This document shows positions 21,728 through 32,759 of a stretch of DNA of 64,000 nucleotides, piece after piece. The notes below the pieces were generated by a model. The model was not told the DNA's origin. It made no database searches and worked only from the letters and a program-made list of their open reading frames with translations. The first letter of the stretch is position 1; each line of letters starts with the position of its first letter. The position numbers and the translations under genes were made by a program. Origin of the DNA: Anniella stebbinsi (taxonomy: Eukaryota > Chordata > Lepidosauria > Squamata > Anniellidae); the NCBI GenBank assembly GCA_029215795.1, contig JARDYH010000003.1, positions 175,534,382 to 175,598,381 of the forward strand. Reading direction: 5' to 3'.

Positions 21728-21869
21728 CACAGGAGACATAGCTTGAGTTTAAATAAGGCCATCCACTTCATCAGTACATGTACCTACTACCTCCTGGGAA
21801 ACCGATGGAGCTGCCATCTTATTACAGGCTACCTTGCTTGAGTGACCCCACCCTGGCTCCAAGCCTTAA

Positions 21870-21960
21870 GCCACCCTTTCCCAACCTGATGCTCTCTATA
21901 GGTTTTGGACTGCAACTCTTAGCATCCCACCGCCAGAACCAGATGGTGAAAGATGGCCTT
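21870..21960. mobile_element. Fragment of hAT-like MITE carrying ACTGCAACTC
   Basis: CCCTTTCCCAACCTGATGC and TTTTGGACTGCAACTCTTAGCATCCC match the left half of the 49671-49790 and 25345-25484 elements. The right arm is lost. Confidence 0.5.
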
Positions 21961-22255
21961 CATAATGCATGCTGCTCATACACCTAAATAGCCCACATCC
22001 TGAAATAGAGTGTCAATGAGAGCCTGCCAGTCCTAGGGCAGAGAATTTGACAACTCTCAATAAGGTTCCTTCCCCTCTCCCCATCAAGTGATAAGCTATG
22101 ACAGGCTGATTTAAGAAGCAACTCCCACCCCTTTTGAGGTGACTCAAGACAGTCATCATTATCACTTGACTTGTTTTTACTTGTTTTACCACTATGATTT
22201 CTAAATTACCCATTTAGAGGCTATTCTGGACTGACACAGCAAAGTAGGTTAATGT

Positions 22256-22500
22256 TAACAACAACAACAACATCAATAACAACAACAACAACAACATATT
22301 TATTTCTTACCCGCCTCTCCCTCTGGATTGAGATGGGGAACAACATCAATACAAACATTATAAAATACATAAAACTGATTAAAAGCATATAAAATTAATA
22401 CATTATTAAAATACTAACAAAGTCTTAAAATTCGACAACAACAACAACTTTAGCCAACTACTAATTCAGATCAGGGAGGGGAAATATCCTATTCAGCCCT
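22256..22500 (-). mobile_element. L2-type LINE 3' end, antisense, with (AAC)n tail
   Basis: An AAC array (22256-22297) is followed by ATATTTATTTCTTACCCGCC and CTCTCCCTCTGGATTGAG, then TTGTTCCC-type and poly-A/T-rich 3' UTR, antisense to the 3' end at 60600-60745. Only the 3' UTR is present. Confidence 0.7.
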
Positions 22501-22509
22501 GAAGCGACT

Positions 22510-23565
22510 AGTGAATTCTCACTAGTTTGATGGTTTGCCACCATCAACTGGAGACCATTCAGGGAGGACTGTAAACTATGTTAAAAGCCCCTACATTATG
22601 ACTTCCTATTGGTTGCACTTCACAAGACAGCATCCAGTGCCTTGTTCTTATTGGCTGTTCAGTATCAGGCTTAGTCATGCTGTTCCTTCCCCTCTTCAGA
22701 CAAAGGGCCTTCAGATGAAGGGAGAGAGATTCCAGGAGACAAAATACTGGTCTAAAACTTTCAAGAACATACTACAAGCTTGATGTGTATACACAGAATT
22801 TCAGAGAAAGAGAAGGAAATGTAATAGGGCATTCTCCATTTGGGCCATTTAGAGTTAGATATCACAGCTCCTACCTAGTGTTTATCAATTCAACCAGTTT
22901 TCTTCTATATGAATGCATAAAATGTTTTGTGTTCTGATATGGACTTTGTCTCCAGGGTTTTGAGAGAAAATGGATGGAAATGTAATGTGCTAAAAATGCA
23001 AAACAGACACCCAGGCCTCCTGTACTATATTGCTTTAATAAACTACACTTCCCACCACAGGTCAATGGAATATACCTGCTCACCCAGGGAGTAGAAATAT
23101 CTCTGAATTAATTCTGAGTTGTTCCCAGGAATAGCTTCATCTTCTCTCTGATTTTGTTAGTGGGGAATGGGAAGGAAGACAGAACATAGTGTGATCACAA
23201 GTCAGTGTCGTTTTGCCAACTACGACACACAGTAGATAGAACTATAAGAGGATTTAGGAGTACAAAAATCCTGTCTTCACTCACCTTATATTTTTTCCCT
23301 TTATGCCAAGGGAATATTCCCTTAATTTTTGGAACACTACTTATTGGCATCTTTGTTAGACTGAGCCTACATATCCACCTCCATCACGAAAACTGGTCTA
23401 AAACCAGTAATTATGACAGAGGGGGGAGTGGAAAGAGAGGATCAGGGCTGAGCCAAGACAAAGAACAACATGGTGCCCCATCTCTATTTTACATGCAGAA
23501 ATCGCCCTGACTGGCAGATGAATCTACTTCAATGCTGGAAACAGGACATCATCTCCAGTAGGGGT
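22510..23565. other. Stretch without recognised features
   Basis: No gene or repeat was supported. Short open frames are isolated. Confidence 0.45.
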
Positions 23566-23567
23566 GT

Positions 23568-24080
23568 GCACGCCAAAAAATATCATTTTTTATCATTATC
23601 GTCATTTTAGACCAAAAAACTTATCATCTTCATTCATATCGTAGGTGATCCGTATCGTCTTCACAATAATTATTGTTAAAAAATGATATTTTGGGCAGAA
23701 AGAAAAATGCCTATAACTTCTGTATTTGAAAAGTTAGAGGCTTGAAACTTGATCACAGTGCTTCTGGGGTATGCCTAAGTATGTGTATTAAATTTGAGAT
23801 TGATCCCTCCAACCCTTAATTTTATATTAATTTTTTAAAGATCGTTTCCGTTCTGACAGGTCTGGCGAGCTGTCATTCTGATCTGTCAGAACAGAAATGA
23901 TCTTTAATAAATTCATATAAAATCGAGAGTTGGAGGGATTGATCTCAAATTTGGCAAATATGTGTAGAACATGTTGCTACACATATGTGCCAAATTTGAG
24001 ATTGATCCCTCCAACCCTCGATTTTATATGAATTTATTAAAGATCGTTTCCATTCTGACAGATCAGAATGACAGCTCGCC
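23568..24080. mobile_element. Non-autonomous DNA element with 215-bp near-perfect hairpin
   Basis: Begins with AGGGGTGTGCACGCC, an end style shared by several squamate MITEs. From 23864 to 24080 two arms of about 104 bp are inverted copies around a 9-bp loop centred near 23972; only about six mismatches were seen, several of them G/A or C/T. A further direct copy of the arm lies at 23791-23863. The transcript or single strand would fold into an extended hairpin. No right end matching the left was found after 24080. Confidence 0.75.
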
Positions 24081-24639
24081 ATGTGCCTTGACTATTTGCA
24101 GTTCTGTTACCCTCCCCGTATATTTATTTTTTGTTCATTAGAAGGGGGGGTAGTACTCAAAAACATTCATTGGAGGGTATGCATTCCACAGCAAGTTATG
24201 CAATGTAACAAGGTTTTTCTCATGAGAGTATGGTATGTACTGAAAACTCACGCTATCAAATCTTCCTTCATATTCAGTATACTATTATTCTGGTGAATGG
24301 CTCCATTAACATCACTGGGATAGGTCATTTCTGTCAGAAGTCAGTCATCATGATGAATTAAGACATGTCCCATTGTGTAAATGCCGAGTCCATAACTGAC
24401 TTCTGCAGCTGAAGCAGAGTCCTTGCCTGCGGTACGTACATTTCATTCTCACCTTTACATTTTAGTGTCATTCAGGAACATACTGAGGAGGGGGGGAAAT
24501 CTCCAAGAAGAAATTATGACAACACAACATGAAGGGTAACTGAAGGTAGATTTGAAACAAAGTTTTGTCGAAATCAAAAACCTGCAACATTTGAATACAT
24601 TTCCCCTGAAAATCACCTATTTTGTACTGCAACTCAGTA

Positions 24640-24945
24640 CTTCTCCAGGGGCTGTCTAAATGCTCAGAAAATGCTGGGGTGGGTGCGTGGTATCACAGTG
24701 TCGCTGTGTCAATTATACGATGCTGCTGCAATTGCACACCCACCCTGGGGCTTTCTGCTGAAGCTGTGGGAAAAAAAAGTTGGGGACTTATCCCAACTTT
24801 TTTCTCCAGAGTGAGGCAAGGATGCGCAAGACAACGTCAAGACAGCCTCAAAGCCTCACTCTGGAGTCGCAGCAGAGGCATGGCTGGGCAGTTCCTGGTG
24901 GAAGGTGACCTGCAATTGGTCGCCTTCCACCAGGAAGAGGGCAGG
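24640..24945. repeat. Serial hairpin region
   Basis: Four consecutive inverted pairs: CTGGGGTGGGTGCG with ACACCCACCCTGGGG; AAAAAAGTTGGGG with CCCAACTTTTTT; CCAGAGTGAGGC with GCCTCACTCTGG; and TTCCTGGTGGAAGG with CCTTCCACCAGGAA. The first pair, with the intervening CACAGTGTCGCTGTG or CACTGTGTTGC and ATACGATGCTGC or ATGACGCAGC blocks, resembles 27263-27360. Likely a non-autonomous DNA transposon family. Confidence 0.6.
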
Positions 24946-25344
24946 GGCAGCTCCAGTCCCCAGATGGCCACCTAGAAACCCCGCACTCCCTCCTCGGCAT
25001 CGGGATTACCCAATGTCACCCCAGGGGAGGGAAAGCACAGAGTTTTTGAGGGATGTGGTGCCAACCCAGCACCGTGAAGACACCTCTAGATAATGTGAGA
25101 TGCGTCCTATGGATTAATCCCCTATGGCAATGCTATGGTCTCTGGCCTGTTCTTTTCATCTGAACATTCTGCTCCTCTTTGTACTACCACCAGTTCTGCC
25201 CTTGCTACTCTCAGATGCTTATGGGACAAGATTAGACAATGTTGCTCAAAGCTCCCCCATCCCAAAGGTGGAGCCAGCCCTGGCTTCAGGGATGCATGGT
25301 GCTTCCAAAACAAGAACCTAATGGATCAGAGCAAAAGCCTATCT

Positions 25345-25484
25345 TAGCTTTCCCCAACATGGTACCCTCCCTCCAGATGTTTTGGACTACAACTCCCCTC
25401 AGTCCCAGCCGTCATAGCCAATGGTGAGGGATGATAGCAGTCGCAATATAAAGCATCTGGAGGGTACCAAGTTGGGGAAGGCTG
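25345..25484. mobile_element. hAT-like MITE with target duplication
   Basis: Inverted arms AGCTTTCCCCAAC and GTTGGGGAAGGCTG with inner CCTCCAGATG and CATCTGGAGGG pairs. Flanks read GCCTATCT (25337-25344) and GCCTATCC (25485-25492), an 8-bp duplication with one mismatch, as for hAT transposases. It contains TTTTGGACTACAACTCCCC, close to the ZNF143 recognition sequence. Confidence 0.75.
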
Positions 25485-25492
25485 GCCTATCC

Positions 25493-26285
25493 AGGCTAGC
25501 ATCTTATTTCCCACTGTGGTCAACCACATGGCTATGGGTTGTGCACAAGCAAGATAGTAGCCTTCTCTCACTGTAATTCACCAGCAGTTGGCATTCAGAC
25601 ACATGCCGTCTCTGATCCTGGAGAAAGCATAGAGCCATCCTGGCTAATAGCCATTGATATCCTCCATGAATTTGTCTAAACTCCTTTTAAAGCCATCTAA
25701 GTTGGTGGTCATCATCACATTTTATGATTTCATAGTTTAACTATGAGCTGTGTGAAGAACTACTTCCTATTAACTGTCCTGAATCTTCTGCCAATCAGCT
25801 TCATGGGATGACACAGGCTTCTAGTATAATCAGAGTGGGAGAAAAACTCCTCTAGCTCTTTCTCCACACCATGCATAGAATTTTATACACCTATACCATG
25901 TGTCCCCTCCTTTACTCACCATTTTTTCTAAATCAAAAAGCCCCAAACTTTGAATTTTTTTGACACACAAACATCATTTTACATTTACTTACTTTGAATT
26001 TCACTTACCATTTCATTGCCTATTCACTCCTTTTAGAGAGATTCATTTCAAGCTCTTTGTAATCCATTTGCTTGTTTTTACAACCCTGAATAATTTGGTA
26101 TCTTCAGTAATTGTGGCCACCTCACTGCTCTCTCCTAACTCCAGATCATTTATAAACAAGTTAAAAAGTACCAGTCTCAATACAGATTCTTGGGGACATG
26201 ACTTCTTTCATCCCTCCTTCATGAGAACTATCCATTTATTCCTACCCTCTGCTTCCTGGTTTGTTTGTTTTCAACCAGCTACCAA
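25493..26285 (-). mobile_element. Antisense CR1 LINE fragment, internally deleted
   Basis: On the minus strand this follows the CR1 copy at 20430-21727: ACCAGGAAGCAGAGGGTAGG, AACTTGTTTATAAATGATCT, a decayed GATACCAAATTATTC, then after a deletion AGGGGACACATGGTATAG, TTCTCCCACTCTGATTATAC, CATCCCATGAAGCTGATTGG and CTTCACACAGC to the 3' region near 25500. It lacks the segment corresponding to about 20850-21240. More decayed than the plus-strand copy. Confidence 0.75.
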
Positions 26286-27129
26286 GAACTCTAAATGAGC
26301 TATTTATAGCATGTTCATGATTGGCCATTTACAGAAGCTTGCGGGTCCATTACACAACATCCAGGGCTCCTCCCGCATTATCCCCTGGAAAAACTCAGAG
26401 TTAATGTGGGACTGTCCAGGAAATCATGTGGTCTCCCAGTGTGTAAACTCAGCATTGTGCTATAATTACACCATTAGATGGCGCTGTCTCATTAAAGTGA
26501 ATGGAGCATACAGAGAGAGGAAGTATTCAATTTCAAACTATTGAAACTATTGCACCCATGCAATTGCGCCAATCATAATCCCAGAAAGAAAGTGGATCCA
26601 GAAAACCCTCAGAAGGCAGCGTGATTTTTTTTTTTAATGTAGAGAAGCTCCAACTCATAAGAAGACTCTGAACTGCTTGGAAGTCTGTATTATACTGGTA
26701 TGATTTTAATTCTTTGTGGGTAGCAAGGGTTCTGAACAATTTTAGGGCCAACAAAGAGCTATCAAACAAAGTAAGATATATTCAGAAAAAAATGAAATAT
26801 TTTTTTATTATGGATATTATTGAGATTTAATACTAAGCATGCAACCACTGTTAAAAATGAGAAGTTAGGATGTAATAGGAAGTGAGAAGTCAGGCGTCCA
26901 CATTTACTACATTATTCTTGGCTGAAACCAGCAGGTGAAGAGAGGTGCACCGATTAACTGAACCCTTCCCCGCCTAAAGCATCCTTAAATAGAGATTTGT
27001 CAAAATCCCATGTGAAATATTTAATGTCTTGTGAAGTTTTCAAGCTAAAAATGGACTCATTTGGCTGTTAACTGTTTAAACATTAAAGAACACTGAGAAT
27101 ACTGAGAGGGCTAAGAATCTTATCAAGAC

Positions 27130-27455
27130 AATTATGTTATTAGGAAAGAACAGAGGATGCTGCCTTATACTGAGTCTGTCTTTTGCCCCATCTAGTTTAG
27201 TACTGTCTACATGGACTGGCAGCATCTCTCCAGGGTTTCATACAGAAGTCCTTCCCAGCACTGTCTATACATGGGGAAAGCCCTGGGGTGGCTTCATGGT
27301 GGCACTGTGTTGCATATATGACGCAGCAATCACTGCAGAGGCACCCCGGGGCTCGTAGCACCAATGCATCATCATCAAGACAACTCCTAATGATGCTGTG
27401 GATTAACGTGGGACCTTCTGCATACAAGGCATGTGCTGAACCACTGAGACACAAT
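27130..27455 (-). mobile_element. tRNA-derived SINE interrupted by insertion
   Basis: Antisense SINE as at 19192-19380: tail AGGATGCTGCCTTATACTGAG on the plus strand at the left, then CTGGCAGCATCTCTCCAGGG, and head GGGACCTTCTGCATACAAGGC and CTGAACCACTGAG at the right. Between about 27263 and 27408 the expected B-box region is replaced by unrelated sequence with AGCCCTGGGGTG and CACCCCGGGGCT arms, similar to the first hairpin at 24650. Confidence 0.65.
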
Positions 27456-27869
27456 CATCCCCTAAACATGACTTGGATGTTTCTACAGGAAAGCTTGCAT
27501 GTTGTGGTGGAAAGATCGAGGACAGGTGTGAATGACTTCTGTTTACATTCAGAAAGAAAGGATTTGTTTAAAACCCAGAAAGCATAACTTTTGACTCTAT
27601 TCAGTTGTTTATTTTTTAAACAATCAAGCTAGTTACAAACTTTATACCAACCCCCCCACTGATATTTATAATTCTGTGATTGAATCAGTTAAGTTCATCT
27701 TAGAACTCAAACTGCTTTGTTCTGATGACAGTATATTAGTAGTCATTTCTAACTTTGCAGGAAGGTCAGTAAGACCCATCATGTTTCCAGAGATTCAGCT
27801 GCTTGCAGTTGACCTCTCACACTGTTAGGGTGGCCACTTACGTATTGCCAAAAATAAGCAAATGCATGA

Positions 27870-28005
27870 CCAAGACACGATTTGCATAAAATCTGCATAT
27901 GCTAATTGATGGTTAGATGCAGATTTAGAAATAATTACCATAACTTAAATAGAAATGCAGTCCATCTCACCATAGCAGGGAACAACTGTGGCCAATGACC
28001 TTAGT
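27870..28005. repeat. Dispersed repeat shared with 1237-1400
   Basis: Same ordered blocks as the other copy, including ATTTGCATAAAATCTGCATATG and GTCCATCTCACCATAG, without the 15-bp tandem duplication. Class unknown. Confidence 0.5.
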
Positions 28006-28009
28006 CTGC

Positions 28010-29640
28010 TGTCCAGGTGTTAACTGTTGATGGGCAACTTCTAGTGCCTTCTTCTCTCCTTATGTTTTTTATCTTTAAACTGAACTTGGACCCTTCAAAT
28101 AGAGGAGTGGCCTCTGTAAAGTAGGACAGATGGTCAAGCTACATAGAACCATGTGACCCTTGCTGCAGTATAGTTGCTGACTTCTGCTTTTCAAGAGCTA
28201 GCACTAACTTGTATAATGTAAAACTGAAAGCACTGTCATTCTTGCTACAGGAGAAAGATGCTAATAAAAATAATGACTGCTGAAATAGCAATTCTTAGTT
28301 TGCCTACAAACAGATGTGATGGGGACATATCCAGTAAATGTTACCTACTGAGCTCTTGATGAAACATCTGTGTGGTGTGACATTTATTACCATGCTTACC
28401 AGTTCATTGTAAGGACAAACTGGTTTATTCCCTTCATATCAGACAGACAGAAGTGCATTGCTCAGCAGGTCAGCTTTTGAATTAGGCAAAAGTGCAACAC
28501 AACACTTTAAAGTCAAATGCAGAAAGTAGGAAATCCCCAGGGAATCCTGCACTCCAGAATTCCAAAATCCTGAAAACAGGAATCTCACAAATTTCATATT
28601 ATGCTCAAAGTTCCATAATTTGCTTCTTTTTCAACAATCTATTTCATAATTGCTTTCAGCTTTATACATCTAATACTATTCAAATATAGCTAGAGTTAAA
28701 GCAGAATAATAAATTGCATTTCTATTTAGGCTTTTGCCCGTCTTGTTTTTGTTTTGTTTCAGTGTTGCTCTTGCCTTTTGTGTACCGGCTGATAAATGAT
28801 GAAAGAGGCATAAAAGTATGGATTTTAGATCACAGCTTCCAAGTCATATGTGAATCTATGTTACATGGAAAATATATTTCATGTGGATGGGGAAAGGGTG
28901 GGTGTAAACCTGGGATGGATTTGCAATTGCTTTATTATGCGTAAGAAAATATTTCATCCTTATAAAAATAAATAAGGGAGACAATAAATATGAATTCTTT
29001 TTCTGAACACTCTGGCAAATAAGTAGTCTTTTTAAAATGTTACAAGGATTAAAGGCCTGACATACTGGTGTTAATTGAAGCACTGCTGAACGGATGTGCT
29101 TTTTAGCAGTGACAAATAATTTAGTCTCCTTGCTAGCACCATATTGCCTTTTGGTTTCATGTCATGAAAAGCAACAGCCTCCATTAACCATGTAAAAATT
29201 ACTAACTAATGCTACAGTTCTATATATTTTGTTTCCTTTTGCAATATTGTCTTCAAACTGAATAACCTTGGTTAACTAGGAATTATGTACATCACCCACA
29301 GAACCTAAATTTAATATAGGCACTCTGACTTTGCAAAAATGTTCCATCTGTAATATTCCTGTTAACAAAAAAAAATGGCAGGTTAAAACAGGTGGTAAAA
29401 ACCCTGTTAACACTAATTCAGTGTCCAGCTGCTTGCTTGCTACAAGAGCAACTTCATCTTAAACCTCCAGGGAACCTGTTCAGCTAAAAAATGGAAAAAG
29501 GAAGTGCTAACTAGAGAATCTTCTCAAATTGTGAAAATGGGCCATGCTTCATTGAAGTTATTTAAATTAAACCTATTTCTAGCAAGGATGAATTGAACCC
29601 CAGCTGAGGCCTTTTTAATGCATGTTTGGTTGATTGGCTA
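28010..29640. other. Stretch without recognised features
   Basis: Unique-looking AT-rich DNA. Short frames only; no repeat family recognised. Confidence 0.45.
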
Positions 29641-29653
29641 AGTGGATAAAGCG

Positions 29654-29661
29654 GCCTAGAA
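29654..29661 (+). repeat. Target-site duplication, left (GCCTAGAA)
   Basis: Identical to 30550-30557, flanking the hAT element at 29662-30549. A perfect 8-bp duplication is the hAT signature. Confidence 0.9.
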
Positions 29662-30549
29662 CAGTGATGGCACTGACACGCGTAGCCATTTCTGATGACA
29701 CGCGGCCGCTGAGGCGGCCGCATGATAGGGTGACCAGATGGCCCGGGTGGCAGCAAGCTAGGAGCGGCGGCGGTAGACCCGGGCCGGCGGCAGTGGCGGC
29801 GGAGGAGCCCGGAAAGCGGCCGCCCCACCCCCCGCGCTGCCCGCCCCGCGCTCCTTACCTGGGCGTCCGCTTCCCTCCGGTGCTAGATTCTACTGAGAAA
29901 CAGGCTGCGCGGCCTGTCTCTCAGTAGAATCTAACATCGGAGGGAAGCGGACACCCAGGTAAGGAGCGTGCCGCGGGGCGGGCGGCGCGGCCGCTTCCTG
30001 GGCTCCTTCGCCGCCACTGCCGCCGGGTCTACCGGCGCCGCTGGGCTTGTAAAGCCAGCGGCCGCGCGGAAGAGGCAGGGGAGGGCCGATTGGATCCGGC
30101 CCTCCCCTGCCTCTTCCGCGCGGGCGGCGACGGAGGACCCGGCGCGGGTGGTGGAGGAAGAACCCGGCGGTAGGTCCAGGCTGTTTTTTGGGGGGGGGGT
30201 GGCTTGGTGGGGGGGTTGTTTTGGGGGGGCAGACCGGGATTTTTATTTTTAAAATCTGGTCACCCTAGAGAAGGATGTTTCATCCTCGGCTCCTGCACGG
30301 CCAAGTGCAGTAGCCGAGGATGAAACATTTGCTGCTCCTGAGGATGAAACATTTGCGACTAGAATCTTGGAGTTAGAGTCTAATGACTAAGACTCTAGTC
30401 GCAAATTAAATAACAATTATACATTTATGTTATTTAAACTATAAATATCGCGAAATAATGTTTTTTCCTCAAAGTGACACACCACCCGAGTTATGCTCAG
30501 TTTTTTGGCGAAGTTTGACACACCAAGCTCAAAAGGTTGCCCATCACTG
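29662..30549. mobile_element. Non-autonomous hAT (Charlie-like, OC1-like) element
   Basis: Seen: ends CAGTGATGG and CCATCACTG with a perfect 8-bp duplication GCCTAGAA. The right end read inward is CAGTGATGGGCAACCTTTTG then AGCTTGGTGTGTCAAAC. A further hairpin (ATGTTTCATCCTCGGCT and its inverse) is at about 30276-30330. No transposase. A second element is nested at 29728-30265, leaving about 350 bp of host hAT. Known: this right end resembles, from memory, OposCharlie1 (OC1), a hAT reported as horizontally transferred among tetrapods. The perfect duplication suggests relative youth. Confidence 0.85.
29728..30265. mobile_element. GC-rich palindromic TA-flanked element nested in the hAT
   Basis: Ends GGGTGACCAGAT and ATCTGGTCACCC are perfect 12-bp inverted repeats, flanked by TA on both sides (29726-29727, 30266-30267). 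Two hairpins lie inside: one about 280 bp across (29762-30042, centre near 29902) and one of 23-24-bp arms at 30062-30123. The content is very GC-rich and dense in CpG, unlike the rest of the window. The open frames here are side products of CpG-rich composition and are not called as genes. Confidence 0.85.
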
Positions 30550-30559
30550 GCCTAGAAGG

Positions 30560-32500
30560 TAAGTCACACAAGTAGAGGTCAAAGTGACTGGTAATCCAAA
30601 CCTAGATGAAGAATGAATAAGATTTCCATCTTAACTATGCTATGCAAATAAACTTTTCCTGATGTAATTGTACCACAGACCTGGTCTACTTATGCTGCAG
30701 AATGAAGTGATTCTGAAGTGCTAAAATGAGTTGTACCACTTCAGATTGCAGGTAGGTAATCACATTATTTTAACATTACCTTACTAGTGCTAGGTCCACC
30801 AGAACCTTTGTCCCAGATGCTCTAGATTTTACTTGCATGGAATTTTGTATACTTGTGGGGGATTTCCTTTCCTTTCTTTCTTTTTTATTTTTTAGCATTC
30901 CACAATGTCACACACACACACACCTGCAGCGGTACTATGCTATTCTGCTGTATGTACAGAGTGGGCCCCAAATTTGATAAAAGCAGATCAGACAATAAAC
31001 AGTGTGCCCCTCAGTAGATTAAAGCAGAACACAGCATTGAATTGGTCTGTTTGTAATCTATTTTTTAAAACTTTGCATAGCTATGAAAAAGCCATTTTAT
31101 AACACAAACTGATGCAAGAAAACTGGTGTATCACCAGTATTTGCTAAAGGAAAATGATATCTTTGAAAATATTTTTACTAATATAGGCAGACCAATAAAA
31201 GAAGAGCAAACTCCTAGAAAGCTCGGAACATGGACAATTCACTTGCTAGCAAAATCATTTTAGGAATACATTCAAGGGACTTTGATCATTCTGTCATTGA
31301 TGTCTACGATGCATTTGCTATGGAAATTCAATTTTAAAAATACCAAGAACAATGGGAAAAACGTCAAACTTGATGCAACCCTGTGACAAACTCCCCTGCT
31401 TTGATTATAAAGAGACTGTCAGATTTTTTGGGGTAAGTGCTTTCATTATGGACTCATGCAGTATGTTAACAGTGCATTCTCAAACAGAGCCCCCAAAATA
31501 TTAAGTGCCACTCAGTTTTCCTGTATATCTCTCTGTATGGTCAAACTCAAAACCTAAATTCAATACCAGAGCAAAATCTTTACAAAACAGATTTTCTCCA
31601 TGGGATATATAACTGTCATTTCCAGTGGAATTACTTTACAGGAATATGCATAGGATTGAGCTGTAGGTCCTAAAGATGTCAGTGGGGTTTATTTCCAAGT
31701 GTGTGTAGTAGGATTGCAGCCTTAGCAAGGAGCGCAAAGGAAGCTTGAGGACGATTCAATGACTTGCAAATTAGATAAAATGTAAGGCAAAACGCTCACC
31801 ATACCAAGTGAGCTGTTTAATAGCTATTTAAGTTTGTTTGGCAAAATGGTGAGTGAAGGAGGTATGCAGCATTTTCAAGGACATTTTCAAGGTCATAGAA
31901 CAACTCAGTAGCAATGTTAAGCATAGAATCCTTATCCGATACTTCAGTTCCATTCCTAAGTCTTATCATTACACAGCACTGCCTTTCAGTGGATAGTGCT
32001 GGGGTCTTGTTCTACTTCAGAAGGGTAACATCCATGACAATTAATACATTCCTGTCACTTTGAAAAGACATGGGATTAATTCAGATGCAATCAACGTAAC
32101 TGCCAGAGGGAAAAACAAATAAGGTAAAACACAAAAGCCACTTGTTACAAATACATGACAAATCCTATCAAGCATGAGAATGCTCCTGAAACAACCATTG
32201 TAATGGCCATTATGAGGCGGGGGAGGGGGGAAGGCTCACTAACTCAGCAAGTGAGCAAGCTTCAAAGACAGAAGCTTGGAAATTCAAACCAAACATTTGC
32301 ACATCTGTGAACTGGTTAATGAAACAATTCTGAAAATACTGGACTGCAAAATTATTCTTGTGATTTCACTGAAAGTTGCAGAAAATCAAATGTAATTTGC
32401 TTTATAAGTGCTATGAGTACTCCTGTCACTTTATACTTATTCAAAAAGGGAGTGACAGACACTGACAAGGCATGGTTGCCAGGTTAAACTTGCAAACCTG
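30560..32500. other. Stretch without genes; minor repeat fragment
   Basis: A fragment of the ATGCATAGGATTG family lies at 31650-31722 (ATATGCATAGGATTGAGC to GTAGGATTGCAGCC). Otherwise unique-looking. Confidence 0.45.
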
Positions 32501-32504
32501 TATC

Positions 32505-32745
32505 AAGGATTGTCATGTCACGTGAACTTGGTGAGTGTGGGTTATGCGAGGGTTAAACAAAGATGTCAGCGGGGCTTATTTCAAAACATGCATAGGATTG
32601 CTGCCTTAGGTTATGCAAAGGGTTGTTTAACCCTCAACCAATGTTCACTGAGTTCACACAACATGACAACCCCCAAATGGTGATTGCATATTCAAAATGG
32701 TGGTCACACGCACCAGAGCCTTGCATTGTGTTGTGTGAACTGCCC
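32505..32745. mobile_element. Foldback MITE (GTTGTCATGTTGTGTGAAC type), with inserted fragment
   Basis: GTCATGTCACGTGAACTTGG and GGTTATGCGAGGGTTAAACAA at the left are inverted at TTGTTTAACCCTCAACC to TTCACACAACATGACAACCC. A block ATGTCAGCGGGGCTTATTTC to GCATAGGATTGCTGCC (about 32562-32607), seen independently at 31682-31720, is inserted in the left arm. A further GTTGTGTGAACTGCCC lies at 32733-32746. Confidence 0.6.
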
Positions 32746-32759
32746 TATCTGCATAATTT

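Noticed and set aside
24640..24945. CRISPR-like array of repeats
   Set aside because: Repeats are inverted pairs of differing sequence, not regularly spaced direct repeats; this is vertebrate nuclear DNA.
29625..29661. A TGGCTAAGTGGATAAAGC word resembling a tRNA A box
   Set aside because: No B box at the right distance even after removing the hAT insertion, and no cloverleaf could be drawn.
29634..30252. Long open frames in GC-rich DNA
   Set aside because: They lie in a CpG-dense palindrome, are alanine/arginine/proline-rich in several frames, and reflect composition rather than genes.
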